In this document: positions 21,963 through 29,892 of the stretch, one piece after another
Position numbering within the stretch: position 1 is the first letter of the stretch
Layout of the letters: every line of letters starts with the position of its first letter
Origin: a virus
Length of the DNA: 31,897 nucleotides
Virus record (IMG/VR): IMGVR_UViG_3300025424_000027
Coordinates: 1 to 31,897 of that record
Strand: one strand, 5' to 3'
Translations under genes and position numbers: made by a program
Notes under the pieces: model-generated
What the model saw: only the letters and a program-made list of their open reading frames with translations
Database searches by the model: none
Told to the model about the DNA's origin: nothing

Positions 21963-22382
21963 TTAATCGTTCCAAGCTGATAAATCCATGGGAAATTTTG
22001 ATACAAATTCTTCTTTTTTCTTCACACCCTTGCGTTTTCCGAACTCGCTCTTTTTCCAATCTTTACCATAGAACAATTCCAAAATTTCTTCACCTGGCAT
22101 ACCATTGTGTGCAAATTTCACAAGATCTGCAATAACTGGATAACCAACTTCTCGTATCACAGGCTCATCTTGATTGATAAATTCCTTGACATGTTGTTTT
22201 TGTGCGTCATTTAACCAATCATTGTGTCTGATCAAATACCCTAACTTTGGTATGTGTGCAGCAACTTCTTGATTATCTGATATTAACACGGTGTAGGTAT
22301 CATGCGAGTCGTCAAGATTGATCACAGTGAGATATAAACAATTACTGCTATACGATCTAGCACGTATTTCCACTTGCTTCAT
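21963..22382 (-). CDS. hypothetical protein, 139 aa
   Basis: A soluble protein: beta-rich N-terminal half (SNCLYLTVINLDDSHDTYTVLI), helical middle (LNDAQKQHVKEFINQ) and a Lys-rich segment near the end (KKSEFGKRKGVKKKEEF). AGAGGG precedes the ATG. Last gene of the operon beginning at 22869. No family recognised. Confidence 0.6.
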   Translation of the reverse strand: MKQVEIRARSYSSNCLYLTVINLDDSHDTYTVLISDNQEVAAHIPKLGYLIRHNDWLNDAQKQHVKEFINQDEPVIREVGYPVIADLVKFAHNGMPGEEILELFYGKDWKKSEFGKRKGVKKKEEFVSKFPMDLSAWND

Positions 22383-22385
22383 CAG

Positions 22386-22514
22386 TTACCCTCTGCGACG
22401 TTTCTTGTAATCTTCAACAGCTTGGTCATATCCAATGAAATAACCAGCACCGAATCCAGTAAACATTGCAATTACTACAAATATTAACCATGCCATTACT
22501 TGATAATCACTCAT
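22386..22514 (-). CDS. tiny single-pass membrane protein, 42 aa
   Basis: Short N-terminus (MSDYQVMAW), one hydrophobic segment with small-residue packing (GFGAGYFIG) at about residues 8-28, then a basic tail (YKKRRRG) expected to stay in the cytoplasm. AGGGA precedes the ATG, which overlaps the stop of the preceding gene. Size and topology suit a holin-like or accessory lysis peptide, but nothing proves this. Confidence 0.6.
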   Translation of the reverse strand: MSDYQVMAWLIFVVIAMFTGFGAGYFIGYDQAVEDYKKRRRG

Positions 22515-22705
22515 TGTTCTAAATCCCTTGCATCCCATTTTAACTTAGCATACGTTAATAAATTATCGTTGTCTAAATTAAAAGATATCCAAAATGTTGT
22601 AGGCATACTGATTTTAATTTCTTGAAATTTTACGTTGTTAGCATAACACCAGTCAGCACACTCATCTCTTTCAACAATGCACAATTCTCTGGTTCTATAT
22701 CTCAT
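22511..22705 (-). CDS. hypothetical protein, 64 aa
   Basis: The ATG at 22705 overlaps the stop of the upstream membrane-protein gene (ATGA); the frame is open further up but that part belongs to the neighbour. The protein is soluble with three cysteines (RELCIVERDECADWCYANN) and a beta-rich end (TTFWISFNLDNDN). Coupled on both sides. Function unknown. Confidence 0.6.
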   Translation of the reverse strand: MRYRTRELCIVERDECADWCYANNVKFQEIKISMPTTFWISFNLDNDNLLTYAKLKWDARDLEQ

Positions 22706-22869
22706 AACTTGGTAGTTGGAGTTGAAATAGACTTGTATATCATAGCAACAACTAGACCTACAACCCATCCAGATGTAAACCAATATTCTGGCGGAATAAA
22801 AATCTCTGTTACTTTAGCTGTGAATGCAAATGTCAAACACAGTATTCCAAAATATAAAAAACCTTCCAT
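22702..22869 (-). CDS. small two-span membrane protein, 55 aa
   Basis: Two hydrophobic segments at about residues 4-18 and 30-47 joined by a short Pro-containing loop (FIPPEYWF). AAGGA sits eight bases before the ATG. First gene of a four-gene coupled operon that includes another tiny membrane protein, just upstream of the L,D-transpeptidase-like gene. A holin-type role is an inference from size and context only. Confidence 0.6.
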   Translation of the reverse strand: MEGFLYFGILCLTFAFTAKVTEIFIPPEYWFTSGWVVGLVVAMIYKSISTPTTKL

Positions 22870-22943
22870 CTTAAAATCCTTATAAATTGATTACGTGACT
22901 ATATATCAATTATAATTTTATGACATTATATACAGTTATACAA

Positions 22944-22999
22944 TCTAAATGTCGATCACGGTGTACTAGACCCATCGACTCTATCGCTTACAAGGAGCA
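22944..22999 (+). promoter_or_regulatory. mobile-gene leader, copy B: late-like box, bulged hairpin, Shine-Dalgarno
   Basis: TCTAAATG (22944-22951) stands where copies A and C have AATAAATA. GTCGAT (22951-22956) pairs with ATCGAC (22974-22979); inside are CAC on the 5' side, a GGT/ACC inner pair and one C on the 3' side, the same 3/1 bulge as copy A. TCTATCGC and AAGGAGCAACAGC lead to the ATG at 23005. Outer-stem bases differ from the other copies but still pair. Confidence 0.7.
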
Positions 23000-23004
23000 A
23001 CAGC

Positions 23005-23670
23005 ATGTTTAATAATACTAAAAAATCTAAAATTTGTAAAGTTAATTACCGTAAGATATACGAAGACCATTATGGTCAGATACCTTTAGATGAAGAAGGT
23101 AGAAGTTATGATATACATCATATAGATGGGAATCATAACAATAACGACATATCTAATTTAAAAGCTGTTACAATTCAAGAACATTATGATATACATTATG
23201 CCCAAGGCGACTATGGCGCTTGTTACTTTATGGCTATAAGAATGAAAAGATCTCCGGAGAAAATTTCAGAAATAGCTAGAGAAATTAATTTAGAACGCAT
23301 TAGACAAGGAACCCACAACTTCGTGGGAGATAGAAATCCAAATACCGAACGAGTAGCAAACGGTACACATAATTTCCTAGGAGATAAGAATCCTTCGAGA
23401 ATTGCATCTAAAAACGGAACACATAATCTTCAAGGTTTAAGAAATCCTATGCATAAGTATGTAGCAAATGGCACACACCCGTGGTTAAAACAGAATGGCG
23501 GCGGCGAGATTGCTAAAGCCAGAACTCAAAGACTTTTAGAAAATGGAACTCATCACTTTCTAACAAAGAATCCTAATAAAATTGAAGCTAAATGTCCTCA
23601 TTGCGGAAAAGTTGGAGGATATTCTGGAATGAAAAGATGGCATTTTGATAATTGTAAATTGAAGACATAA
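23005..23670 (+). CDS. HNH homing endonuclease with GTH repeats
   Basis: A 221-residue protein. The HNH core shows YDIHHIDGNHNNNDISNL (H38, H39, Asn cluster 43-51) and H60/H64. Residues 101-190 hold five short repeats of the form (N/Q)GTHxF...(N)P, likely DNA-recognition NUMOD-type elements. A terminal finger CPHCGK...HFDNC (197-217) may bind zinc. The gene lies head-to-tail against dpdA, with adjoining stop codons inside a shared hairpin, and carries leader copy B. It is of a different HNH subtype from the 2622 gene, so the shared leader was not inherited with the coding sequence. Confidence 0.85.
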   Translation: MFNNTKKSKICKVNYRKIYEDHYGQIPLDEEGRSYDIHHIDGNHNNNDISNLKAVTIQEHYDIHYAQGDYGACYFMAIRMKRSPEKISEIAREINLERIRQGTHNFVGDRNPNTERVANGTHNFLGDKNPSRIASKNGTHNLQGLRNPMHKYVANGTHPWLKQNGGGEIAKARTQRLLENGTHHFLTKNPNKIEAKCPHCGKVGGYSGMKRWHFDNCKLKT

Positions 23671-23693
23671 TTAAATGTCTTCAATGTTTTTTG
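23659..23693. terminator. hairpin terminator spanning convergent stop codons
   Basis: TTGAAGACA (23659-23667) and TGTCTTCAA (23676-23684) form a perfect 9-bp stem with an 8-base loop that holds both stop codons. On the plus strand TGTTTTTTG follows, a good T-run for the HNH transcript; on the minus strand the tail (TTTACAA) is weaker. Confidence 0.75.
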
Positions 23694-25329
23694 AAATATC
23701 GTTGGTTGCATCCATCCCGGTTATTTGTTGCAGCATTTTTGCGTGTTTGTTAATAAGGTCCATGGGACGTTCGCTTTTAAATATCTCTGGGCATAAGTCC
23801 TTGAATTCCAATAGATCAGAAGTTAAATATTCCTTGGCTTCTGAGATTGGTCGATCCTGTAACATGTTCGCTGCTTGAATAGCTTGAATATGAAGTTCAA
23901 CATTATGATTCATAATTAATAGGTAAGAAAAACCATCTAAACTGCTAGGCCATTTGACTTGATATTTTTGTCGTTCATCGACAAATTTATTACTACCGAA
24001 GTCAAATAATCCTCCTTGCTCTGGGTGATGTTGTAGATATTCTTTATATGCTCGTGACCATTTGAATAAATCTCCAGCTTGTCCTTCGGGTGAGTTTTTA
24101 TATTCATCTGTTTCTAGTTCTTTTTTAGTCCATGCAAGCTTTTTGTATTCTAGATCATCATATCCTCTAACGCAAATATCTCCTACATTAATACAATCAC
24201 CTATGCGACTACGGATAGGATCACACTTCTTCGGAAGATTTCTAGCTAACCAATCATTTAATAGTTCGGGGTTGTTCTTAAGATCCTTATCGTCCGGAAT
24301 TGAGCCTCCCTTGAATCCAATATTTTTAGGGGAGTGTTCATATCCATAGTAAGATTGCCCTTTAGCCACCATCACAAATGGACTCGCTGCGTCCAGAGTA
24401 ATAGTTAATTCCGGATCAACAAATTTACGCAATGAACGCTGTACAGTTGTTAATGCGCAACCTGCTTTGATCTTACCATTACCCAGGTAATGTAGCAACT
24501 CTCTACCTTCTAGGTATCCAGTATCACGCATTATAATAAGTCTACGCAGGTTGATTCCAAAATTACTTGCTTGCACGTTTGAGAATGCCCAGGATTCAAA
24601 TGGTAGATCCTTTGCAGCAGCCCACCAAATATCACCTTCTTCTTGATTACGTCCCTGTAGAACGTTCAAAAACTTGGTAGCACCTTCCTTGCGATGCTTG
24701 ATAAAGAACTCGTGATTTTCTAAACTACCATTTAAACAGTCTGCAAAACTCTTAAGACCCGGATGCAAACTCTCACCAGTTTTAGGATCTAGTCCAAACT
24801 TGACCAGAGCATAGGTTGGCCAATCCAGTACCATACTATAGTCTGCTGTGGCTTCTAACCAACGTAGCAGTTTAAGACGTACTGCATCCTTATCCTTGAG
24901 GAAGTCCTCATCTGACTGTGTAGGTTTCTTATCCCAGGGATATTTAAGTACACCTGTTGCTGCTTGGAACCCACCAGAGTCGCCAATCATCAGTGTATTC
25001 TTACGATCACGCTGTTGAACCATGCGTTCTTGTACATAACTATCAGCAGGATCAAGTATAGCATGTCCTGCTGAATACAGTGCTGCTGGATAGTAGAACA
25101 AACTATTAGCGGGATCCAGGAAGTCCAGATCCTTTAGTCCATTTGGTAAACCTCGGGGCATTTCATCCCTGAGTTTATATTGTACCATACTGACGATCTT
25201 TGCATAAATTGCAGAGATTGATGGTAGAAAAACTGCGTAGTCATTCTGAGTCGCTGAGAAGTCTTTGGCTTCTGGATTGATTGTCAGATGACTTTTGTCA
25301 AAACTGAATTTCTTAAATTTCTTTGCCAT
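23671..25329 (-). CDS. dpdA: DpdA-type tRNA-guanine transglycosylase homologue (DNA 7-deazaguanine insertion)
   Basis: A 552-residue member of the TGT superfamily. The signature GDSGGFQ (116-122) carries the first catalytic Asp (D117); VLQGR (223-227) and LGNGK (282-286) match the substrate-binding loops; TLDAASPF with D313 is the probable nucleophile. C369, C379 and C386 may form a structural metal site in place of the usual CxCxxC. In phages, such divergent TGTs (DpdA) swap guanine for a 7-deazaguanine in DNA, protecting it from host nucleases. Supporting genes folE, queE and a queD-like gene are within 10 kb. No Shine-Dalgarno is visible, and a TTGACA/CATACT promoter predicts a start at the ATG itself. 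The C-terminal 150 residues are phage-specific. A tRNA-acting role is less likely in this setting. Confidence 0.85.
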   Translation of the reverse strand: MAKKFKKFSFDKSHLTINPEAKDFSATQNDYAVFLPSISAIYAKIVSMVQYKLRDEMPRGLPNGLKDLDFLDPANSLFYYPAALYSAGHAILDPADSYVQERMVQQRDRKNTLMIGDSGGFQAATGVLKYPWDKKPTQSDEDFLKDKDAVRLKLLRWLEATADYSMVLDWPTYALVKFGLDPKTGESLHPGLKSFADCLNGSLENHEFFIKHRKEGATKFLNVLQGRNQEEGDIWWAAAKDLPFESWAFSNVQASNFGINLRRLIIMRDTGYLEGRELLHYLGNGKIKAGCALTTVQRSLRKFVDPELTITLDAASPFVMVAKGQSYYGYEHSPKNIGFKGGSIPDDKDLKNNPELLNDWLARNLPKKCDPIRSRIGDCINVGDICVRGYDDLEYKKLAWTKKELETDEYKNSPEGQAGDLFKWSRAYKEYLQHHPEQGGLFDFGSNKFVDERQKYQVKWPSSLDGFSYLLIMNHNVELHIQAIQAANMLQDRPISEAKEYLTSDLLEFKDLCPEIFKSERPMDLINKHAKMLQQITGMDATNDISKNIEDI

Positions 25330-25335
25330 GTGTGT

Positions 25336-25364
25336 AGTATGATCGCTTTTTGTGTGGGTGTCAA
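25336..25364 (-). promoter_or_regulatory. sigma70-like promoter directly before dpdA
   Basis: TTGACA (25359-25364), 17 bases, CATACT (25336-25341). The predicted start falls on the dpdA ATG at 25329, implying a leaderless message in addition to read-through from the glycosyltransferase gene. Confidence 0.5.
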
Positions 25365-25369
25365 GTCAA

Positions 25370-26449
25370 TTAACTTTGTTGATCAGTTATAATTTGATAC
25401 AGTTTCTCACCATTAAAGAATTTAAGACCAACTGATACTGCACTGGATTTGGTTTTTGTAACAATGTCAGTTGTATCGCCCATTAGAAACTTGATATGTC
25501 CGATCAGCAGTTCTTTATGAGTTTGGTAACTATCCCAATCGGTAGTCCACTCACTGGTATATGTACCAATATCAGTCCACATCTCTCTATAACTCAATCG
25601 ATCCGGTACCATCGGTACTGTACCAACTACAGCAGCCTCATACATGCTTATTCCCAATGTCTCTTGTAGATTAGCACTAAATGCTATTTTACTTTCAGCT
25701 AGGTATGTATGATATTCGTGTTTGGTAAGTGCATGTTCTTGTGCCACAAACCACTCGTATTCAGGTAGTGATTCTGCTAGATCTTTAAATATGTCTAATT
25801 GTTTCTCTGGTGCAATACGATGTGGGAATATGATCTTTTGCTTCTTTTTAGTGTCAGTATATGGAGCAAGTACATCAACTAAGTATTCCATTGGCCAACC
25901 AACTACTCGAACTGAGCTGTTGTTTTCTTTTAGTATAAAGCCTGGCTTATCAAAAAGCTCTAGTGCAAACATATCCAAATGGAATTCTGTTGCAAAAAAG
26001 TTATGATTGTAACAATTGAACATGCTAACTTCGGCTCGACGTACCCAGTGTGCATTACCAATTATTCTACCTAGGAAGTCTTGTTGGTCATATGATCCTG
26101 CATGCCAAAGTCCACCTATTTTAACTTTAATTCCAAGTAATTCAGTCATATACTTCAACTGAATTACAGTAGGGTTCCAAGCATCAGTATATAGGAAATA
26201 GTCGCCGTTTTTAACTTTACCTTCTCTGATCAACTGTGCTATTCTAACTAATTGGCTGCTTTTATACACATTGGTAGCAGCAAAGTCTAAGAATGCACCA
26301 GGAGTTGGTTCAGGTGGTATCTCATCACCCTCGATAGTAACAACTTCTAACCCATGCTTCTCTAGTTGAGCAGGAAGAAAGTCATACCATTGTTTTGTAT
26401 AACGGCTATCAAGCTGTTCAATTGGGACGATGAAGAGTTTATTACTCAT
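25370..26449 (-). CDS. GT4-type (GT-B fold) glycosyltransferase
   Basis: A 359-residue glycosyltransferase. The C-terminal nucleotide-sugar domain shows FPHRIAPEKQ (208-217, with R211 and K216 expected to hold the diphosphate) and an E-x7-E motif, E263 to E271 in QETLGISMYEAAVVGT. These fit retaining GT4 enzymes. The N-terminal domain is divergent. It sits directly upstream of dpdA and downstream of the queD-like gene in one operon, so it may add sugar to the modified base, to another phage component or to host envelope glycan; the first is suggested by context only. GGAGAA before the ATG is a good ribosome site. Confidence 0.75.
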   Translation of the reverse strand: MSNKLFIVPIEQLDSRYTKQWYDFLPAQLEKHGLEVVTIEGDEIPPEPTPGAFLDFAATNVYKSSQLVRIAQLIREGKVKNGDYFLYTDAWNPTVIQLKYMTELLGIKVKIGGLWHAGSYDQQDFLGRIIGNAHWVRRAEVSMFNCYNHNFFATEFHLDMFALELFDKPGFILKENNSSVRVVGWPMEYLVDVLAPYTDTKKKQKIIFPHRIAPEKQLDIFKDLAESLPEYEWFVAQEHALTKHEYHTYLAESKIAFSANLQETLGISMYEAAVVGTVPMVPDRLSYREMWTDIGTYTSEWTTDWDSYQTHKELLIGHIKFLMGDTTDIVTKTKSSAVSVGLKFFNGEKLYQIITDQQS

Positions 26450-26451
26450 AA

Positions 26452-26553
26452 CTATTTTTCTCCGACAATGTTTCTTATTATAGTAAATCTCCCTTTAAAT
26501 GGAGATTCATTATTACTAAACTTTAGGTCAATAGGGACTATATAAACTGTCAT
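26452..26553 (-). CDS. tiny hypothetical protein, 33 aa
   Basis: A 33-residue frame (MTVYIVPIDLKF, then FKGRFTIIRNIVGEK) between the queD-like and glycosyltransferase genes. AAGGT lies before its ATG and its end contains the ribosome site of the glycosyltransferase gene, so it may serve mainly to couple translation. Basic, no membrane segment. Confidence 0.4.
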   Translation of the reverse strand: MTVYIVPIDLKFSNNESPFKGRFTIIRNIVGEK

Positions 26554-26562
26554 TATAATACC

Positions 26563-26952
26563 TTATAATTTCTGTGATCTTAGATCATAAGTGGGGTCCC
26601 AGATCATCAAGCAACCATTTTCGCCATCCTCGCTCACTTCAATCTTCAGCTTGCGATGTTCGCCTGCATAACGATTGGTAAGTTGTGCTTGTAGATCTCG
26701 AGCAATCATTTCGCATGATTTAAAATCTAGATCAAGTGTTTTATCTTCATAAAGACTTTCCATCCAACGCTTTTCCATAATAAACTCACGATCTCTATCA
26801 TCGTGGAACACCTGCACCCACACTTTGAAATGAAAAACATGTCGGTGGGGGTATTGTAGGAAGCTAACGGATTCTAGTCGAGGGTCAGTGCCGGCGGCAG
26901 GATAACGATGTATACCTTCTTTTTGAAATGTACACCAAACGTAGTCAGTCAT
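26563..26952 (-). CDS. queD: QueD-like / 6-pyruvoyl-tetrahydropterin synthase family protein
   Basis: A 129-residue protein whose N-terminal half has H15 (GIHRYP) and H36-R-H38 (YPHRHVFHFKVWVQV), matching the three zinc-binding His of the PTPS/QueD family. DDRDREF (51-57) and SCEMIA (79-84) follow, and a conserved acidic Glu near the end (IEVSEDGE). QueD makes 6-carboxytetrahydropterin from the FolE product, feeding QueE. The usual catalytic Cys before the H-x-H is not seen, so it is a divergent form; the alternative is a related pterin-binding protein. It is the first gene of the queD-33aa-GT-dpdA operon, with its ribosome site in a hairpin. Confidence 0.65.
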   Translation of the reverse strand: MTDYVWCTFQKEGIHRYPAAGTDPRLESVSFLQYPHRHVFHFKVWVQVFHDDRDREFIMEKRWMESLYEDKTLDLDFKSCEMIARDLQAQLTNRYAGEHRKLKIEVSEDGENGCLMIWDPTYDLRSQKL

Positions 26953-26953
26953 G

Positions 26954-26993
26954 AAAAAACTCCTGTGATATGATACATACTACCACAGGAGTT
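26954..26993 (-). terminator. terminator hairpin that also sequesters the queD ribosome site
   Basis: On the minus strand AACTCCTGTG (26984-26993) and CACAGGAGTT (26958-26967) form a perfect 10-bp stem with a 16-base loop, then TTTTTT and the queD ATG. The 3' arm contains the AGGAG ribosome site. For transcripts coming from the fibre genes it should terminate or block queD translation. Confidence 0.8.
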
Positions 26994-27005
26994 GGGATTT
27001 ATCAA
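26977..27005 (-). promoter_or_regulatory. sigma70-like promoter within the queD hairpin
   Basis: TTGATA (27000-27005), 17 bases, TAGTAT (26977-26982). The start would be near 26970, in the loop, so the RNA lacks the 5' arm and leaves AGGAG free. Confidence 0.6.
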
Positions 27006-27023
27006 GTTATTATTTTGGTATTA

Positions 27024-28580
27024 TTAAATGTATTCCAAGCTCACATGGTTACATACCTGATATGAATTTACTGAACCAGTAGCTGCGCCAACAACTACAT
27101 TTCCGCCACCGGGTGACCAACTGGTAATATCAATAGCATTGTCTAGATTATTAGCGTCACCTGTATACATATAAGCATAACGCTTGCTGCCAACAGTTCT
27201 GCACATCAGTCGCGATGTTTGCCATTTTCCGTTATATGTAATACCACTGTGGAATGCAATTTGGTTACCGGTTGCGGTACCATTTACCCACCACTTGGTA
27301 TACAAATTAGTGTAAGTAACGTATCTAAACATAACACTACCGTTTGCAACACCGGGTTGACTATTTCCAAAGTTTGTACTACCGCCTACTCCGACCCATA
27401 AACCATCAGCAGCGTTTGTGCCGGTTCCCATGAACCAAGTAAATTCCATAACAAAGTCTTTGGTAAAATCAAAGCTGCTAATGTTCCATGAAACACTACC
27501 TGTTTGGCTATTACTAGCGGGAGTAAGTATTACACCGTCTAGTGTACCAGTATAACTGGCATTACCTTGTATTGTTCCGTTGATTTGTTGACTGCTTGCA
27601 GGAGTACCATCAGCTGCCGCAGTCCAACTAAACACTCTTGATTTAAATGAACCGTAACCAATACCACTTAGGTTACCGCCGCTGTCAACTCTTACTAATT
27701 CTGCTCCGCCGGATTCGTTAAGCTGTTTGGTAATACGGAAGATTTGACCACTTCCGGGGTTAAATGAATCAAGTCCATAGTTTAAATTATTAGCATAATA
27801 GAACGTAACACCCGGGGTATCTGTAGAATTATTATCCAGTGCAATATCACCTGCACCCTGGGTCTTTGCAAATGTTCCAATACCTACTCTAACAGCACCG
27901 CCTATATTGGCACCACCACTGATACCAATACCACCGTTGACAATCACTGCACCTGTGGTAGTTGAAGTGGTTGCTGCACCACCGCCTATCGTAACGTTGC
28001 TCATTAGACTACTAGCGCCCAATTGTCTAATGGTAGCCATTGATGCTAGATCACCGCGTAATAACGCAGTACCTGTTGCACCAATTACACGCAACTTAAC
28101 TGTTTGATTTGTAACAGGTGTATAAATGATTTTTAATGAGTTATTGTCACATTCGTTGACGTTTCTATTGATTGCTTCTGCAACTCCAACAACCAATCCA
28201 TTGCCAGAAGCTGCGCCCACAATAGGAGTATTTGAACTGGCATCTACCCAGGTATATATTAAAAATCCACTTGTACCATCACTAAATGTTGACCAATGGG
28301 GGGCAAAATATAATTCGTATGTTTTATTTGCTGTCAGGGTGTAAACACCTGTACTTGTATTATATGCAATACCTGTACCAGACCCTTGTGTGTTTAGTAC
28401 TATGTCGGTATTAGTCCCCACACTACTGATATTAACATTGGTCCATGTCTGTATGTAATCTGCTACATAACCTGTTGCAGTTGTTGTACGAGTCCAAGTA
28501 TTACTTGAACTGCTCCATTGATAAGTTATGTTATTAACCGTTGATAATTGTCCATTAACTGGACTTGCAGGAAACCCCAT
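27024..28580 (-). CDS. tail-fibre-like structural protein
   Basis: A 518-residue protein with a short N-terminus ([22 protein letters not shown]) of the type found in marine phage fibre proteins, then Ser/Thr/Gly-rich beta-structure. GAVIVNGGIGISGGANIGGAV (about 209-229) and similar repeats are typical of trimeric fibre shafts. The C-terminal region (SFKSRVFSWTAAADG, LWVGVGGSTNFG, SYQVCNHVSLEYI) looks like a lectin-like beta-sandwich receptor-binding head. The start overlaps the stop of the fibre gene upstream. Likely exposed on the virion and involved in host recognition. Confidence 0.7.
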   Translation of the reverse strand: MGFPASPVNGQLSTVNNITYQWSSSSNTWTRTTTATGYVADYIQTWTNVNISSVGTNTDIVLNTQGSGTGIAYNTSTGVYTLTANKTYELYFAPHWSTFSDGTSGFLIYTWVDASSNTPIVGAASGNGLVVGVAEAINRNVNECDNNSLKIIYTPVTNQTVKLRVIGATGTALLRGDLASMATIRQLGASSLMSNVTIGGGAATTSTTTGAVIVNGGIGISGGANIGGAVRVGIGTFAKTQGAGDIALDNNSTDTPGVTFYYANNLNYGLDSFNPGSGQIFRITKQLNESGGAELVRVDSGGNLSGIGYGSFKSRVFSWTAAADGTPASSQQINGTIQGNASYTGTLDGVILTPASNSQTGSVSWNISSFDFTKDFVMEFTWFMGTGTNAADGLWVGVGGSTNFGNSQPGVANGSVMFRYVTYTNLYTKWWVNGTATGNQIAFHSGITYNGKWQTSRLMCRTVGSKRYAYMYTGDANNLDNAIDITSWSPGGGNVVVGAATGSVNSYQVCNHVSLEYI

Positions 28581-29869
28581 TATATTAACCTCTCAATAGA
28601 AATAAAGTTGTTGTTATAGCTGCCGCCTACCATAAATGTCATTCGATAAAATTTGTTGTTTGTTCTATCCATAATGTTATACCACCCAGTGTCACCGTCT
28701 CCCGGAAAATTCCAAGCAGTTATATATTGCATGGTAGTGGTTACTGTTATTTGCACATCGGAGAAATATGAAGCACTGGTACTATTATAACTAGCATAAC
28801 CGCCACATGCTGCTGTAAAGGTTCCGCTAACACTGGCAATTTGGAAACTACGGTTACCGCTAGTTGCCATCTGTATCTTTATATTGTCTAATATAACTGG
28901 GACACCTGAGTTTACCACAGCACTTGCTACAGTAACAGAGTTGTTGGTAAATGGTGTACCGTTGATATCTAACCAATAAGTTGATGTACCGTCATTAATA
29001 TACTGATACAGTACGTTAGTTGAAGTATTATACCATTCATCACCTACACTTGGATTTAATGGAGTAGTTGCACCAGCAGTATATTTAAATCCGTTAATTC
29101 CGGCCGGGCCGGTATTTCCTGTTGGACCTGTAACAGTACTTGCTGCACCCACCGGGCCTGTATTTCCTGTTGGGCCGGTAATAGTACTTGCTGCACCTAC
29201 CGGACCTGTATTTCCTGTTGGGCCGGTAGATCCGTTATTTCCTGTTGCACCAGTAGGCCCTTTTACGTTTGCAAGTTCTGTTGCAGTAATTACAGGGCCG
29301 TTTGCTTCACCAAAGTCAAAATTACTTCCTGCTATTGCATTTAATTTTAGATAATATGTATAAGTTCCTGCACTGGGTGCATCAACCACTTGTACACAAT
29401 ACGGAACATTTACGTTACTAGCACTGGATTCTGCTTGTACAATTTGCCCAATAGCAGTTGTACCTCTGTATAGCTGTAGTCTAATCCAGCCTGATGCTTG
29501 CGTTGGGTTAGCATCACCTGTGACAATAATTTGAACAGGATTACCGGTAGTTGTAATTGTAACACCTACTACAGTTGCTGGTATGCTAGCATTAGTAGCA
29601 ACGGTTACCTTATTACTTAAAGTTTGTGCATAGTTTAATGCACCAACTACTGGTACAACTCCTGTTGGACCCTGAATACCCTGAGGGCCGGTAGGACCAG
29701 TGAAACCAGTAGGACCAGTACTACCACCGCCACCAATTGATATACCACCCGGTGTACTACCGTCGTGTACCTTTACTGTAAAACTATCAGTATCAACCGT
29801 AAGTTCACCTTTGGTACCTATATAAGATGACTGAACTGTTACATTATGTTTGCTTACGTATGTACGCAC
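28580..29869 (-). CDS. collagen-like tail-fibre protein
   Basis: A 429-residue protein starting with GTG at 29869 (GGGAG six bases before). The N-terminal 45 residues ([22 protein letters not shown]) match a common phage fibre N-domain. Two collagen-type stretches follow ([19 protein letters not shown] near 51-69, then repeats of [13 protein letters not shown]-type around 205-260), and a beta-rich C-terminal head that ends in [15 protein letters not shown]. The latter ending recurs in the 29893 gene. The repeat DNA at about 29100-29240 has near-identical 51-base units, a site for length change by recombination. Confidence 0.75.
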   Translation of the reverse strand: MRTYVSKHNVTVQSSYIGTKGELTVDTDSFTVKVHDGSTPGGISIGGGGSTGPTGFTGPTGPQGIQGPTGVVPVVGALNYAQTLSNKVTVATNASIPATVVGVTITTTGNPVQIIVTGDANPTQASGWIRLQLYRGTTAIGQIVQAESSASNVNVPYCVQVVDAPSAGTYTYYLKLNAIAGSNFDFGEANGPVITATELANVKGPTGATGNNGSTGPTGNTGPVGAASTITGPTGNTGPVGAASTVTGPTGNTGPAGINGFKYTAGATTPLNPSVGDEWYNTSTNVLYQYINDGTSTYWLDINGTPFTNNSVTVASAVVNSGVPVILDNIKIQMATSGNRSFQIASVSGTFTAACGGYASYNSTSASYFSDVQITVTTTMQYITAWNFPGDGDTGWYNIMDRTNNKFYRMTFMVGGSYNNNFISIERLI

Positions 29870-29892
29870 AATTTACTCCCTAAACAGATTTA

